Shown here piece after piece: positions 1 through 9,048 of a stretch of DNA of 64,000 nucleotides (position 1 is its first letter; every line of letters starts with the position of its first letter). The DNA comes from Prevotella scopos JCM 17725 (GTDB lineage: Bacteria; Bacteroidota; Bacteroidia; Bacteroidales; Bacteroidaceae): positions 868,001-932,000 of the forward strand of contig NZ_CP072389.1 in NCBI RefSeq assembly GCF_018127785.1. Direction: 5' to 3'. Both the position numbers and the translations under genes were made by a program. Below the pieces are notes generated by a model. The model had not been told where the DNA came from, did no database searches, and saw only the letters and a list, made by a program, of their open reading frames with translations.

Positions 1-678
1 TATACCTCCGCTCTCACCTAACTTTCCTGGTGACACCTCTATATTCTGATCTTCAAGTGCATCACTGACGTCATCAGTTGACAATCCATAAGCTACCATC
101 TTGTCTGGATGTAACCACACACGCATAGCATAGTTACGCGTACCAAGAATATCCAAATCGCCAACACCATCTACACGTAACAACTCTGGAGATATGTTGA
201 TATCAAAGTAGTTGTACAGAAAGCTCTGATCAACCTCAGGATCATCACTGTAAAGATTGATATACATAAGTATGTTTGGCTCTTCACGTGATATCTTTAC
301 ACCTTCTCGAATGACTTCAGGTGGCAATTTATTTGTAGCAGAAGACACACGGTTCTGAACATTTACCGCATCGACATTGGGGTCAGTACCCAACTTAAAC
401 ACGACGTTTAGCTCTGCCTCGCCATCGTTACCAGCATCGCTTTCTATGTATTTCATACCAGGAATACCATTCAAGGCTTGCTCCAACGGAATGATGACCG
501 ACTTTACCAGCAACTCATTATTGGCACCAGGATAGTTAGCAATCACATTGACCTTTGGAGGAGAGATGGATGGAAACTGCGTGATAGGTAGATTGGAAAG
601 TGATAGTATGCCAATAAAGGCAATGACCAGTGATACTACAATTGAGAGCACTGGCCTACGAATAAAGATCTTAAACAT
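1..678 (-). CDS. RND multidrug efflux permease, N-terminal part (runs off left edge)
   Basis: Inner-membrane proton/drug antiporter of the AcrB/MexB (HAE1) family. Only the first 226 residues are in the window. The reverse-strand translation starts MFKIFIRRPVLSIVVS, followed by a hydrophobic first membrane helix and the family-typical stretches LPITQFPSI, ANYPGAN and IPLEQALNG, then the first periplasmic porter subdomain. The ATG at 676-678 lies two bases after the stop of the membrane-fusion gene, so the two are co-transcribed and presumably form one pump; the outer-membrane channel would lie beyond the edge. Substrate cannot be predicted. The family is certain from the N-terminal sequence. 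Confidence 0.93.
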   Translation of the reverse strand, partial: MFKIFIRRPVLSIVVSLVIAFIGILSLSNLPITQFPSISPPKVNVIANYPGANNELLVKSVIIPLEQALNGIPGMKYIESDAGNDGEAELNVVFKLGTDPNVDAVNVQNRVSSATNKLPPEVIREGVKISREEPNILMYINLYSDDPEVDQSFLYNYFDINISPELLRVDGVGDLDILGTRNYAMRVWLHPDKMVAYGLSTDDVSDALEDQNIEVSPGKLGESGGI

Positions 679-680
679 AA

Positions 681-1760
681 CTAATCAGCGTTTAGTTTAT
701 CCAACTTCATTGCGGCTTGCGGAGATACCATTGAGATGCTTACCTTGTCGCCATCATTAACTTTTTGTATTCCATCGACAAGATATCGGTCGGTAGCTTG
801 CAAACCTGAGGAGACAACATAAGCTCCTGTGATTTCACTATCTATCTTTATCGCACGTTGATGTACAACGTTATGTTTATCTACTACGAAAACATATTTT
901 TGATCTTGTAACTCATAAACTGCTTCTTGAGGAATCAAGAGAGCATCCTTTTTAGATACAAAGAGTTTCACCGTACCTGTTTCGCCATTGCGTAAAAGGT
1001 TGTTGGGGTTGTCAAAGATAGCGCGAATGGCAATTGTTCCAGTTGAACTATCAAACTGTCCACCAATATCTAACATCTTTCCCCTTGCAGGAAAGACGTC
1101 ACCATTTGCCAATACAAGCTGTAAGGGGTTGTTTGAGAAACGCTCCGGATGCAGACGAAAATCTAAATAGTCTGTTTCAGAAACATTAAAATAAACAAGT
1201 ACCTTCTTATTGTCTGACAAACTGGTAAGTAAGTCGCTGGGATCTACCAAACTCCCTCTTTTGTTAGGGATGCGACCTAAAATACCCGAGAAAGGAGCTC
1301 GAATGAGAGAAAGACGTTTGTGCAATACAGCTAACTTATAATCGGCTTCTGCCCCTTTCAATTTAGCCACTGCCATGCGTTTGGCATTATTTGATAGCAC
1401 CTTATTATCGGTAAGGTTCGTAACATTCTGCAAATCGATACTCGCTTGTTCTGCTGCAGCTTTAGCCTTCGCAATCTCTTCTTCAGCACCAACAATTGCA
1501 ATACGGAAAAGTGGTTGTCCCGCTCTTACATATTGTCCCTCACTAACATAAACATTTTGTAAGATACCTGTTTGTTGCGAATGGATTTCAATGTTTTGTT
1601 GTGAAGCGATGTTGGCAACATAGGAACGTGGCAGAGAGATGGTTTCTACCAATGGAGTCGTTGCCGTGTAAACTGATTTTACTTCTGTTTCTTTCTTTGA
1701 ATGACAAGCGCATAAAAGAAATATGACTGCAAGACAAGACAGTTGAAATAATTTCTTCAT
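681..1760 (-). CDS. RND efflux periplasmic adaptor (membrane fusion) lipoprotein
   Basis: Periplasmic adaptor linking the RND permease to an outer-membrane channel. 359 residues, normal for the AcrA/MexA family. The N-terminus is a lipoprotein signal ending in CAC (Cys19). Next come the first half of a lipoyl domain (GILQNVYVSEGQYVRAGQPL), a helical hairpin rich in Ala, Lys and Glu (about 90-145), the second lipoyl half (APFSGILGRI) and a beta-barrel/membrane-proximal region (NNLLRNGETGTVKLFV, IPQEAV). It is the first gene of an operon with the permease 2 bp downstream. A promoter candidate lies about 250 bp upstream. Confidence 0.93.
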   Translation of the reverse strand: MKKLFQLSCLAVIFLLCACHSKKETEVKSVYTATTPLVETISLPRSYVANIASQQNIEIHSQQTGILQNVYVSEGQYVRAGQPLFRIAIVGAEEEIAKAKAAAEQASIDLQNVTNLTDNKVLSNNAKRMAVAKLKGAEADYKLAVLHKRLSLIRAPFSGILGRIPNKRGSLVDPSDLLTSLSDNKKVLVYFNVSETDYLDFRLHPERFSNNPLQLVLANGDVFPARGKMLDIGGQFDSSTGTIAIRAIFDNPNNLLRNGETGTVKLFVSKKDALLIPQEAVYELQDQKYVFVVDKHNVVHQRAIKIDSEITGAYVVSSGLQATDRYLVDGIQKVNDGDKVSISMVSPQAAMKLDKLNAD

Positions 1761-2008
1761 AAATTAGTCTTTTTTGTTTGTAAAAATCAAAGTGAAAAGT
1801 CAAAAGGTGTTTTTGCACATCTTAACTTTATGTTGTTATCCTATCTACTATCCCTGTTTCCTCTGTTTATCCCAAATCTTTGAAAACATCCACGTAGATA
1901 CATCTCTTTATGGAAACTTTATTCGAGAATCCTTCTCTGAAATTTTCATATTTATCATCGCTTTACAATATAAAATACATCTTGTATAACACACAACTTG
2001 TGTGCCTG

Positions 2009-2039
2009 CAAAGTTATAGTCTTTTCATGTAGTATGCAA
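2009..2039 (-). promoter_or_regulatory. Bacteroidota-type promoter candidate for the efflux operon
   Basis: Reading the minus strand, TTG (2037-2039), a 20-nt spacer and TAACTTTG (2009-2016) match the TTG / TAnnTTTG consensus. The implied leader before the adaptor ATG at 1760 is about 240 nt. The rest of 1761-2186 is AT-rich and shows no gene I would support. Confidence 0.45.
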
Positions 2040-2186
2040 GTAATTCTTAAGTTAATTTATCAAATGGTTCTTGCTTCTTATCATTAGGGCATTATATTGA
2101 GACAGATTTTACCCTCCTCTTGTTTAATCAGTACCTTTTATTTGTCTTATTATGAAGATCTAACAACGGCTTACCTCGTTGCGAAG

Positions 2187-4469
2187 TCACCTAACACCTA
2201 ACTTCATACTCAACGCAATCCTCTTACGACGGATATCAACCTCAACGACACGAACACGAACGTGTTGATGTAGGCGGACAATCTGCGTTGGATCAGTGAC
2301 AAAGCGGTCGGAGAGCTGAGAGATGTGTACAAGTCCGTCTTGATGAACACCAATATCGACAAAGGCACCAAAGTTGGTAATATTCGTCACAATACCAGGA
2401 AGTTCCATCCCAACGATGAGGTCGTCTAGCTTGTGGACATTCTTATCGAACTCAAAGACTTCAACCGCCCCACGTGGGTCACGACCAGGCTTCTCAAGTT
2501 CAGAGAGGATGTCACGAAGTGAAACCTCGCCCAAGGCTTCTGAAGGGCGGGATGAGTGGGAAGTGAGATAGCGTTGAATATCAATCTTCGACAAGAGACC
2601 CTTATTGCCAATCAAATCCTTTATCGTACAACCTTGGTCTTTTGCCATTTGCTCAACGATGTGATAGCTTTCAGGATGAACAGCAGAGTTGTCGAGCGGG
2701 TTCTTGGCATTAGGAATACGTAAGAAACCAGCACATTGCTGGAAGGCTGTATCACCCAGACGCTTCACCTTTTTAAGTTGGGTACGTGAGGTAAAGGCAC
2801 CATGTTCACGACGATAATCAATGATGTTTTGAGCAAGTGCAGGACCGAGTCCGCTAACGTAAGTGAGCAGATGTCGAGAAGCTGTATTGAGGTTGACACC
2901 AACCTGATTGACACAACTCATGACTGTTTGGTCGAGTGAGTGTCTTAATTTTATTTGGTCAACATCATGCTGATATTGTCCGACTCCGATACTCTTCGGG
3001 TCAATCTTTACAAGCTCAGCGAGTGGGTCCATCAGTCGCCGACCAATAGAGATGGCTCCACGTGTCGTCACATCCTCATCAGGAAACTCCTCACGTGCCA
3101 CAGGTGACGCAGAATAGATAGAAGCTCCGTCCTCGCTGACCACATATTTTAAGATGTCGCCAAAGTTCTGATTAGGTTCATGAAGAACCTTATTAACGAA
3201 GGCTTCTGACTCACGACTCGCCGTACCATTGCCGATGGCTATTGCCTCAACCTCATAAGTGGAAATCATCCTTTTCAAGGCTTGTGCCGCTTGTGCCTGT
3301 TGATTACGAGGTGGATGTGGATAGATAATCTCATGATGCAGGAGATTACCTTGTTCGTCAAGACAAGCAATTTTACATCCATTGGCAAAGCCTGGGTCGA
3401 GTGCTAAGATACGTTTCTGTCCAAGTGGTGGAGAGAGAAGCAACTGACGAAGATTATCTGTAAAAACCTTAATAGCCTCATCGTCAGCATGCTCCTTACT
3501 CAAAGCGGCGAATTCGTTTTCAATACTCAGATTGATTAGTCGTTTAAAGGAGTCGTCAATGGCCTTGCAGACAAGAGTCTGACATGTTCCGTTCCCTCGC
3601 ACAAACTGACGAGTGATGCGTGAGATGCACTCCTCGCCATCAATCATGATACTCACACGCAGGATGCCCTGCGCCTCACCCCGACGCATAGCAAGCAAAC
3701 GATGACTATTACAACGACGGAGCGGTTCAGAGAAGTCGAAGTAATCAGCAAACTTTTGTGCCTCATCCGTATCCTGCATCTTCTTAATAACTTTCGAAGA
3801 TATGATGGCCTCACGCTTATAAGCAGTGCGAACAGTATTGCGTGCCTGCTGGTTCTCAGAAACAATCTCGGCGATGATGTCTAAAGCCCCCTCCGACTCC
3901 CCCGAAAGGGGGAGAGACAAGCTTGCAAGTTCTTTGCTGAGATGTGGGGGGATAGGCACTCCCCTCCTTTCGGAGGGGTTGGGGGAGGCTTCTCTCATTA
4001 TCGCCAATGCCAATGGCTCCAATCCCTTTTCACGAGCTATCTGCGCACGTGTGCGCCGTTTGAGTTTATAAGGTAGATAGATGTCTTCCAATTCTGTGGA
4101 ATCCATACAAGCAAGAATTTTCCTTTCCAGTTCAGACGTTAGTTTCTCTTGCTCACGGATTGTCTTAAGGATGGTTTCCTTACGTTTGCTAAGTTCTTTT
4201 AAGCGCTCGTTTAGTTCACTAATATTGGTTATCTGTACCTCATCAAGGTTCCCTGTCCGCTCCTTACGATAGCGTGCTATAAAAGGAATCGTGCAGCCTT
4301 CATCGAGTAAGGTGAGAACTGCCGAAACGCTTTGGAGAGGAAGGGAAAGAGAGTGAGAGATAAAGGAAGCCCCCTCTGCCTCCCCCGCAAGAGGGAGAGC
4401 CTGATTTGCGGAGTGTTTGCTATTATTCTTGTGTTCGTTTTCCTTGCTGTATGGTGTTTGTCTAATCAT
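2187..4469 (-). CDS. tex: Tex-like RNA-binding transcription accessory protein with in-frame repeat insertions
   Basis: Cytoplasmic nucleic-acid-binding protein of the Tex/YhgF family. Order seen: N-terminal helical domain (LLDEGCTIPFIARYRKERTG), YqgF/RNase H-like domain starting RILALDPGF (about 355), helix-hairpin-helix region (NTASRHLLTYVSGLGPALA, about 523), and C-terminal S1 domain (about 683-755, ITNFGAFVDIGVHQDGLVHIS). At 760 residues it is longer than usual. The excess lies in repeat-derived segments: about residues 13-36 (ALPLAGEAEGA), about 159-194 (SPNPSERRG...SLPLSGESEGA) and possibly about 633-645 (SSRPSEALGE). All keep the frame. The start is ATG at 4469, 68 bp after the preceding gene, so it may share that transcript. 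Confidence 0.93.
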   Translation of the reverse strand: MIRQTPYSKENEHKNNSKHSANQALPLAGEAEGASFISHSLSLPLQSVSAVLTLLDEGCTIPFIARYRKERTGNLDEVQITNISELNERLKELSKRKETILKTIREQEKLTSELERKILACMDSTELEDIYLPYKLKRRTRAQIAREKGLEPLALAIMREASPNPSERRGVPIPPHLSKELASLSLPLSGESEGALDIIAEIVSENQQARNTVRTAYKREAIISSKVIKKMQDTDEAQKFADYFDFSEPLRRCNSHRLLAMRRGEAQGILRVSIMIDGEECISRITRQFVRGNGTCQTLVCKAIDDSFKRLINLSIENEFAALSKEHADDEAIKVFTDNLRQLLLSPPLGQKRILALDPGFANGCKIACLDEQGNLLHHEIIYPHPPRNQQAQAAQALKRMISTYEVEAIAIGNGTASRESEAFVNKVLHEPNQNFGDILKYVVSEDGASIYSASPVAREEFPDEDVTTRGAISIGRRLMDPLAELVKIDPKSIGVGQYQHDVDQIKLRHSLDQTVMSCVNQVGVNLNTASRHLLTYVSGLGPALAQNIIDYRREHGAFTSRTQLKKVKRLGDTAFQQCAGFLRIPNAKNPLDNSAVHPESYHIVEQMAKDQGCTIKDLIGNKGLLSKIDIQRYLTSHSSRPSEALGEVSLRDILSELEKPGRDPRGAVEVFEFDKNVHKLDDLIVGMELPGIVTNITNFGAFVDIGVHQDGLVHISQLSDRFVTDPTQIVRLHQHVRVRVVEVDIRRKRIALSMKLGVR
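3886..3993. repeat. GC-rich double-hairpin repeat inside tex (in frame)
   Basis: The left arm starts GCCCCCTCCGACTCCCCCGA and continues AAGGGGGAG, a hairpin. The right arm, CTCCCCTCC TTTC GGAGGGG followed by TTGGGGGAGGCTTC, is an inverted counterpart. About 108 bp, equal to 36 codons, is read as protein in Tex. The same arms occur in the ABC-F gene and the U32 gene and between genes. Confidence 0.8.
4369..4430. repeat. GC-rich repeat arm at the 5' end of tex
   Basis: GCCCCCTCTGCCTCCCCCGC followed by AAGAGGGAG is a diverged arm of the same element. On the minus strand it is preceded by AATAATAGCAAA, which also precedes the right arm in the ABC-F gene. Much of the first 35 residues of Tex therefore derives from the element. 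Confidence 0.65.
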
Positions 4470-4537
4470 TTTCAGATACTGGTTTATTTCTTATCTTTTG
4501 TGGAATATAACGACTTCCCTTCCATTGTTCTCTTCGG

Positions 4538-5101
4538 TCAGTGCCCTTTGTTTTTGGAAGAATCAGTAGGTTTTGTCTTAATCACGATGGTTGGATGTTT
4601 TTCTTGTCGTGGATCGTTTATATAAGTAATGATGTCGGCAGAGAGGATGTCCGTGGGCTTAATACGCCTTGGCAAAGCCTCCGTTATACGTTGGGGTGAA
4701 AGTTTGTAATCAATGATGGTCAGTCTTTTTCGTGGGTTTATCATCTTGCCGTTCAGAATCCATTGGAGTTCTGCAAGGGAGTTGGTTCGTATGAGGATGA
4801 TATCTGCGGGTAATTTACAGAATGTGATGTTCTTCCCTTGTTTTATCTGTTCTTCTGCCGAGAAAATTTGTATGGATTCGATGGCATAAGGCGGAATAAG
4901 TCCCAGCCTATGTGATACAATCTGTTTAGCCGAATCCGACCGCATCTCGTCAATGGTAACGTGCAGGAGGGAGTCGGGTAGAGGAATGCCATCAATGACG
5001 CATAAGGTCTGGGCACGTGTGGTGAGACTGGCGAGTACAGTCAGGATTATACAGGTCAGGACTCTTTTCAAGCTCAGTTTCATAAGAATCTTTTTGTTCA
5101 T
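4538..5101 (-). CDS. Exported protein of unknown function
   Basis: Not recognised. 187 residues from ATG at 5101; a TTG one codon upstream is possible. A signal peptide of about 30 residues ends near TTRAQ. The mature part starts TLCVIDGIPLPDSL and later has ESIQIFSAEEQ, loosely recalling the 'VVDG..-IESI-VLK' pattern of TonB-receptor plug domains; there is no barrel and the similarity is weak. It lies 5 bp after the L,D-transpeptidase-like gene and 68 bp before tex, so it is probably the second gene of that transcript and acts in the periplasm or envelope. Confidence 0.7.
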   Translation of the reverse strand: MNKKILMKLSLKRVLTCIILTVLASLTTRAQTLCVIDGIPLPDSLLHVTIDEMRSDSAKQIVSHRLGLIPPYAIESIQIFSAEEQIKQGKNITFCKLPADIILIRTNSLAELQWILNGKMINPRKRLTIIDYKLSPQRITEALPRRIKPTDILSADIITYINDPRQEKHPTIVIKTKPTDSSKNKGH

Positions 5102-5106
5102 CAAGA

Positions 5107-5763
5107 TTATTTATATGCATAAAGCAGGATGGGTTTTCTGCTCTTGTCACAAAGGGCTTCGATTTTCCTTAGCATAGCGGGGCTTGTCGTGAAGCACCCC
5201 CACGAAGCATCGGTGAGTGGGAGATAGGAGGTGAGATGGTGCATAATGCCTACGTATCGAGAACTATGGATGAGGATGTTTCTTCGGCGTGCATTGCAGT
5301 TCGAAGCATCAAGACCATCAAGTGCAAAACGCAGTCCGACAGTAGTGGAATAGCCTTTCTCTGCAATCTTGAAGGCTCCGAGACTTGAACATCTGCTTCC
5401 CTCCCTATTTGAGAAAATAGGTTTCCACGCACTATTACCCTCTCCTTTGCCGTGTGCGCAGGGACCAGTGTCGAGCACGGTCAATGTATTCAGGTCGATG
5501 ATAGCCATTCGGTCCTCACCCGATGGGCGTGAGAAGTCTACGAGGATGCAATAGTCTTCATTATATCCCCTTTCGTGACAGATTTCCCATACATCTTTGA
5601 AATGGCTTTGGAATGAATAGGATTTTATTTTCCAATAGCCCTTTATGCTAAAGTTGAGGATTAGAAGAGAGAGAAGAAAGAAAAAGAATAACCGACCTCT
5701 CCCCCTTATCCCTCCCCCGTAGAGGGGAGTGATATGTCTTTTTGATTGTGTTTTACTTTTCAT
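5107..5763 (-). CDS. L,D-transpeptidase-like (YkuD_2-type) envelope protein
   Basis: About 218 residues from ATG at 5763; a TTG at 5787 would add eight. One N-terminal membrane segment or uncleaved signal (LFFFFLLSLLILNF) is followed by a catalytic domain with the YkuD_2 pattern: HGKGEGN, SSLGAFKI, LDGLDASN, ARRRNILIHSSRYVG and SWGCFTTSP. The Cys of SWGC is the expected nucleophile and the His of LIHSS its partner. The family is thought to act on peptidoglycan cross-links; substrate is inferred. Residues just before the membrane segment (ITPLYGGGIRGRGR) are encoded by a GC-rich repeat arm, so the native N-terminus has been altered. Probably operonic with the 187-residue gene. Confidence 0.78.
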   Translation of the reverse strand: MKSKTQSKRHITPLYGGGIRGRGRLFFFFLLSLLILNFSIKGYWKIKSYSFQSHFKDVWEICHERGYNEDYCILVDFSRPSGEDRMAIIDLNTLTVLDTGPCAHGKGEGNSAWKPIFSNREGSRCSSLGAFKIAEKGYSTTVGLRFALDGLDASNCNARRRNILIHSSRYVGIMHHLTSYLPLTDASWGCFTTSPAMLRKIEALCDKSRKPILLYAYK

Positions 5764-5837
5764 TGCTGTATTTTTAATTTTTGGCAAATGACGGTAATCA
5801 CTCCCCTCCCTATGGGGGAGGGGTAAGGGGGAGGGGC
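5696..5837. repeat. Pair of inverted GC-rich repeat arms around the 5' end of the transpeptidase-like gene
   Basis: Arm 1 (5696-5733) reads CCTCTCCCCCTTATCCCTCC then CCCGTAGAGGGGAGTGAT. Arm 2 (5797-5837) reads ATCACTCCCCTCCCTATGGG then GGAGGGGTAAGGGGGAGGGG. They are near-perfect inverted copies about 60 bp apart. Arm 1 is translated in the transpeptidase-like gene. A lone arm of this subtype recurs at 39841-39879. Confidence 0.8.
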
Positions 5838-5869
5838 CAGTTGGTTGGTTCAGTTGGAGAGGGCTTTTT

Positions 5870-8011
5870 TTACATTCCCCTTGCCTTCAGCAACGCCTTG
5901 GTATCAGGAGCCTTAAGACCTGTGAAATCAGAGAAGATGGTCATGAGATCACGTGTGTTACCACGAGAAAGAACCTTCTGGCGGAAGTCATCACCTACCT
6001 TACGTGTCAAGGCACCATGCGTTGCAAAATAGTCGGCAATGTTCACTGCCAACACCTCACTCCACAGATAGCTGTAATAACCAGCTGCATATCCACCACC
6101 CCAGATGTGGTTGAAGTAAGATGTAGAGTAACGAGGAGGTATCTGATTATTCAACAAGCTCATATCCGCCAGCACTTTCTTCTCGAAAGCTGGAGCCGCT
6201 TCAGCTGTTGGAATCTCTGAAGGAGAAAGGCAATGCCATGCCATATCAACACTTGTTGCCGCAAGATTCTCACCCAATGAATAAGCTGAAAGGTAGTTCA
6301 GCGAACCCAGCATCTTCTCACGAAGTGCATCTGGCATTGGTTCGTTAGTCTTGTAATGACGTGCATAGTGGTTGAACACCTCAGGGATACTTGCAAACGA
6401 CTCATTAAACTGTGATGGCATCTCCACGAAGTCACGTGATACGGCTGTACCACTCAATGTGTTATACTTACAGTTTGAGAGCATACCATGCAGGGCGTGT
6501 CCAAACTCATGGAACATTGTCTCGGTCTCATCCCATGTGAGCAGTGTTGGTTGGCCTTCAGGTGCTTTCGCATAGTTACAAACATTGTAAATCAATGGTT
6601 TCTGATTGCGGTCACTACTCTGCTTAAGGAAGGCACTCATCCATGCTCCACCACGCTTTGTTGGACGACGGAAGTAATCACAATAGAAGAGAGCCAACTG
6701 CTTACCATCGCCATCAAGTACGTCAAACACTTTCATATCCTTATGATAGGTTGGGATATCCTTACGCTCACGGAAGTTAAGTCCATAGACACGATGAGCA
6801 GCATAGAAGATACCATTCACAAGTACTGAATCGAGGTTGAAATAAGGCTTCACATCATCGTCTGAAAAGTTAAACTGCGCCTTCTTCATCTTTGCTGAGT
6901 AATAGAAGCGATCGTAAGGTTGGAGACGGAAGTCAGCACCCTCAGTCTTCTGCGCATACTCCTCAATAGCCTTTGTCTGCGCCTCAGACTTTGGTTTGTA
7001 AGCCTCAACCATCTGGTGTAGGAAGGCATAGACATTGTCTGTGTTCTTAGCCATTGTCTGTGAAAGTGAGTAAGAAGCATAGTTCTTATATCCCATGAGC
7101 TGTGCCTTCTCTGCACGCAGACGTGCAATCTTCACGATGATTGGGAAGGTGTTGTAAGCACCTGTACCATCCGTACGATGAATTGAAGCATTGTAAACCT
7201 TCTCACGTAGGGCACGATTGTCAAGACTTGCGAGGATTGGTTGCTGTGTAGTGTTCGTAATCACGATACAATAAGGTGCCTTACCGCCACGGCTTTCAGC
7301 ATCCTTCTTGCACTGTGCAATATCTCCCTCACTGAGGCCTGCCAATTCCTTAACGTCACTGACCCATACCGTAGCTTCGTTGCCTGCTTTAGGAAGCATA
7401 TCTCCAAACTCCTGCTGGAGCTTAGCCAGTTCCTTGTTGATTTCCTGCATCCGAGCCATCTTATCTTTTGCGAGGAGGGCACCAGCATGAGTGAAATCCT
7501 TATAGATAACTTCTAAGAGTTTCTTATCTTCACCCTTGAGTGTCTTGTATTCGTGATCGTAAACATACTTGATACGCTGGAAGAATTTCTGATTGAATTT
7601 AATTTCATTCTCAAATTCTGTCAGTAAAGGAACGATACTTGTTTGTGCCTTCTCAATCTCTGGTGTCTTATCAGCTGACACCAAGGCGTAGAAGATGTTT
7701 GACACACGCTCAAGCATCTTTCCGCTTCGCTCGTAAGCCAAAACAGTGTTAGCAAAAGTAGGCTTCTGCTTATTGTCAGTAATCTTCTTAATCTCCGCTC
7801 TCTGCTGAGCGATACCCGCTTTGATGGCAGGGAGGTAGTCGTCCCCCTTGATACGACTAAAATCAGGGGCATTGAAAGGTAATGTACTTGGTTTCATAAG
7901 TGCGTTACTTACCATTTGTGTAGTCTTTGGTCTTGCGTTTTGAGCCTGACCCGTGAGTGCTGTACAGACAAGTCCTGCAGCAAGCACAACATGTTTAAGA
8001 TTCTGTTTCAT
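5870..8011 (-). CDS. dcp: Exported M3-family peptidyl-dipeptidase (Dcp-like)
   Basis: Zinc peptidase removing dipeptides from peptide C-termini, here exported. 713 residues, family-typical. The N-terminal signal peptide is MKQNLKHVVLAAGLVCTALT followed by GQAQ. The active site is FHEFGHALHG near residue 500 (zinc-binding HExxH), with the downstream VEMPSQFNE supplying the third ligand region. The C-terminus has the M3-typical YSYLWSEVLAVNIADYF. It stands alone on its transcript, with a promoter candidate about 130 bp upstream. Together with the M13 peptidase and the metalloproteases nearby it points to periplasmic peptide catabolism. Confidence 0.93.
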   Translation of the reverse strand: MKQNLKHVVLAAGLVCTALTGQAQNARPKTTQMVSNALMKPSTLPFNAPDFSRIKGDDYLPAIKAGIAQQRAEIKKITDNKQKPTFANTVLAYERSGKMLERVSNIFYALVSADKTPEIEKAQTSIVPLLTEFENEIKFNQKFFQRIKYVYDHEYKTLKGEDKKLLEVIYKDFTHAGALLAKDKMARMQEINKELAKLQQEFGDMLPKAGNEATVWVSDVKELAGLSEGDIAQCKKDAESRGGKAPYCIVITNTTQQPILASLDNRALREKVYNASIHRTDGTGAYNTFPIIVKIARLRAEKAQLMGYKNYASYSLSQTMAKNTDNVYAFLHQMVEAYKPKSEAQTKAIEEYAQKTEGADFRLQPYDRFYYSAKMKKAQFNFSDDDVKPYFNLDSVLVNGIFYAAHRVYGLNFRERKDIPTYHKDMKVFDVLDGDGKQLALFYCDYFRRPTKRGGAWMSAFLKQSSDRNQKPLIYNVCNYAKAPEGQPTLLTWDETETMFHEFGHALHGMLSNCKYNTLSGTAVSRDFVEMPSQFNESFASIPEVFNHYARHYKTNEPMPDALREKMLGSLNYLSAYSLGENLAATSVDMAWHCLSPSEIPTAEAAPAFEKKVLADMSLLNNQIPPRYSTSYFNHIWGGGYAAGYYSYLWSEVLAVNIADYFATHGALTRKVGDDFRQKVLSRGNTRDLMTIFSDFTGLKAPDTKALLKARGM

Positions 8012-8138
8012 ATTCTTTTATTTATTTCTTATGTTGAAAAATGTGTATTAATAGGTTAGGTTTAAAGATTTCCAAATAAGTATTTATTGCTGGTAAATAT
8101 TCAGAATGTGAATAATCACCCTTTTCTCCTTTATTCCG

Positions 8139-8146
8139 CAAACTTA
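8139..8146 (-). promoter_or_regulatory. -7 box candidate for the M3 peptidase gene
   Basis: TAAGTTTG on the minus strand, about 130 bp upstream of the ATG. No convincing TTG at 19-21 nt upstream, so support is partial. Confidence 0.3.
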
Positions 8147-8279
8147 CAAAAAAAAATCGAGATGAGAAAATTATGAACGACGAATGTTTATTATCAGCTG
8201 TTTAGAAAAAGTTACATTAGTTGATTATTTCTACACATTATTTATCCGTCACACTTTGCATTCATCATCAAACCACGTG

Positions 8280-8575
8280 GCGTAATAACGAATCGTATGA
8301 CTAAATAATTTCAATTGACCGAGAGAAAATATCATGGTCGAAAGTCATTGTCCCTTACTCATTTAACGGTGAAACACCCCATAGTCAACCATCGCTTTGC
8401 AACGCTTTACGTACATCACATCCTTATTCAATCCTGTTTCATTGTGCAATTATCGCTCCGCACATGTGGTGCTAGCCATCCGCACCATCCGTGCTAAGCC
8501 TCCGCACCATCCGTGCTAGGCACCCGCACCAAACATACTAAGTATCAATAAAACAACCGATGTTGGTAAACGTGG
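8280..8575 (+). repeat. Degenerate MITE-like element, copy A, with three 22-bp units
   Basis: It fills much of the 1 kb gap between the M3 peptidase and the ABC-F gene. The left end has ATAACGAATCGTATGA, like the terminal repeat of copy C. Near the right end, three 22-bp units (8460-8525) each start CACA or CACC, have GTGCTA in the middle and end CCG. They are followed by CACCAAAC and ATCAATAAAACAACCGATG, parallel to copy B. Its inner part is much diverged, so the ends are approximate. No open reading frame in it looks real. Confidence 0.6.
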
Positions 8576-8806
8576 GTAGATATTGTATAAGTTAAGATTA
8601 TAATCCATGCTAACTCATTGACAGATCTCAACTTACGCCATCCTAATTAGCTGCGACTAGGAATAGATAACTTGGTTCTTATCCTATCTGTTAATTCCAT
8701 CGACTAAACATCTCAAAGGTTGAAAATTAAACTTCCAAGGTTAATGTTCAAAGTCCCCATCAAACGCTCACAGATTTATGTGAGAAAACGAATAGAACTC
8801 AATGCT

Positions 8807-8844
8807 CCAAGTTCAAAATTCAAAGTCCAAAACTCAAAGTTCAT
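8807..8844. repeat. Short tandem tract of AAGTTCAAA-like units
   Basis: Degenerate direct repeats of AAGTTCAAA / AAAGTCCAAA / AAAGTTCA, the complement of the TTTGAACTT tracts at 11040 and 37548. The rest of 8576-9010 is AT-rich with no gene. Confidence 0.55.
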
Positions 8845-9012
8845 AAAATCATTGCTTCTTTTCGTTATTTTTACTAACTTTGCCCATTACATATAATGTA
8901 GAGACAGATTAGGTAAAAATCCTATGATTAGTTTTACCTAAAGGGTTCCCAATAGTTCTTGATTCAACGAAGTTAGACTATACGAGGACTTTACAATTCG
9001 AAAAGAAAATAT

Positions 9013-9020
9013 TATCTTTG
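9013..9020 (+). promoter_or_regulatory. -7 box candidate for the ABC-F gene
   Basis: TATCTTTG matches TAnnTTTG and lies 28 bp before the ATG. The expected upstream TTG is at best TTTAC near 8990. A purine-rich stretch (AGGAAAGAGAAAAG) precedes the ATG. Confidence 0.5.
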
Positions 9021-9048
9021 CAAAGAATATTTAGGAAAGAGAAAAGAA

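Noticed and set aside
1774..1989. Small plus-strand frame in the efflux-operon upstream region
   Set aside because: No ribosome-binding site, no domain, AT-rich hydrophobic composition, and it overlaps the leader of the opposite operon.
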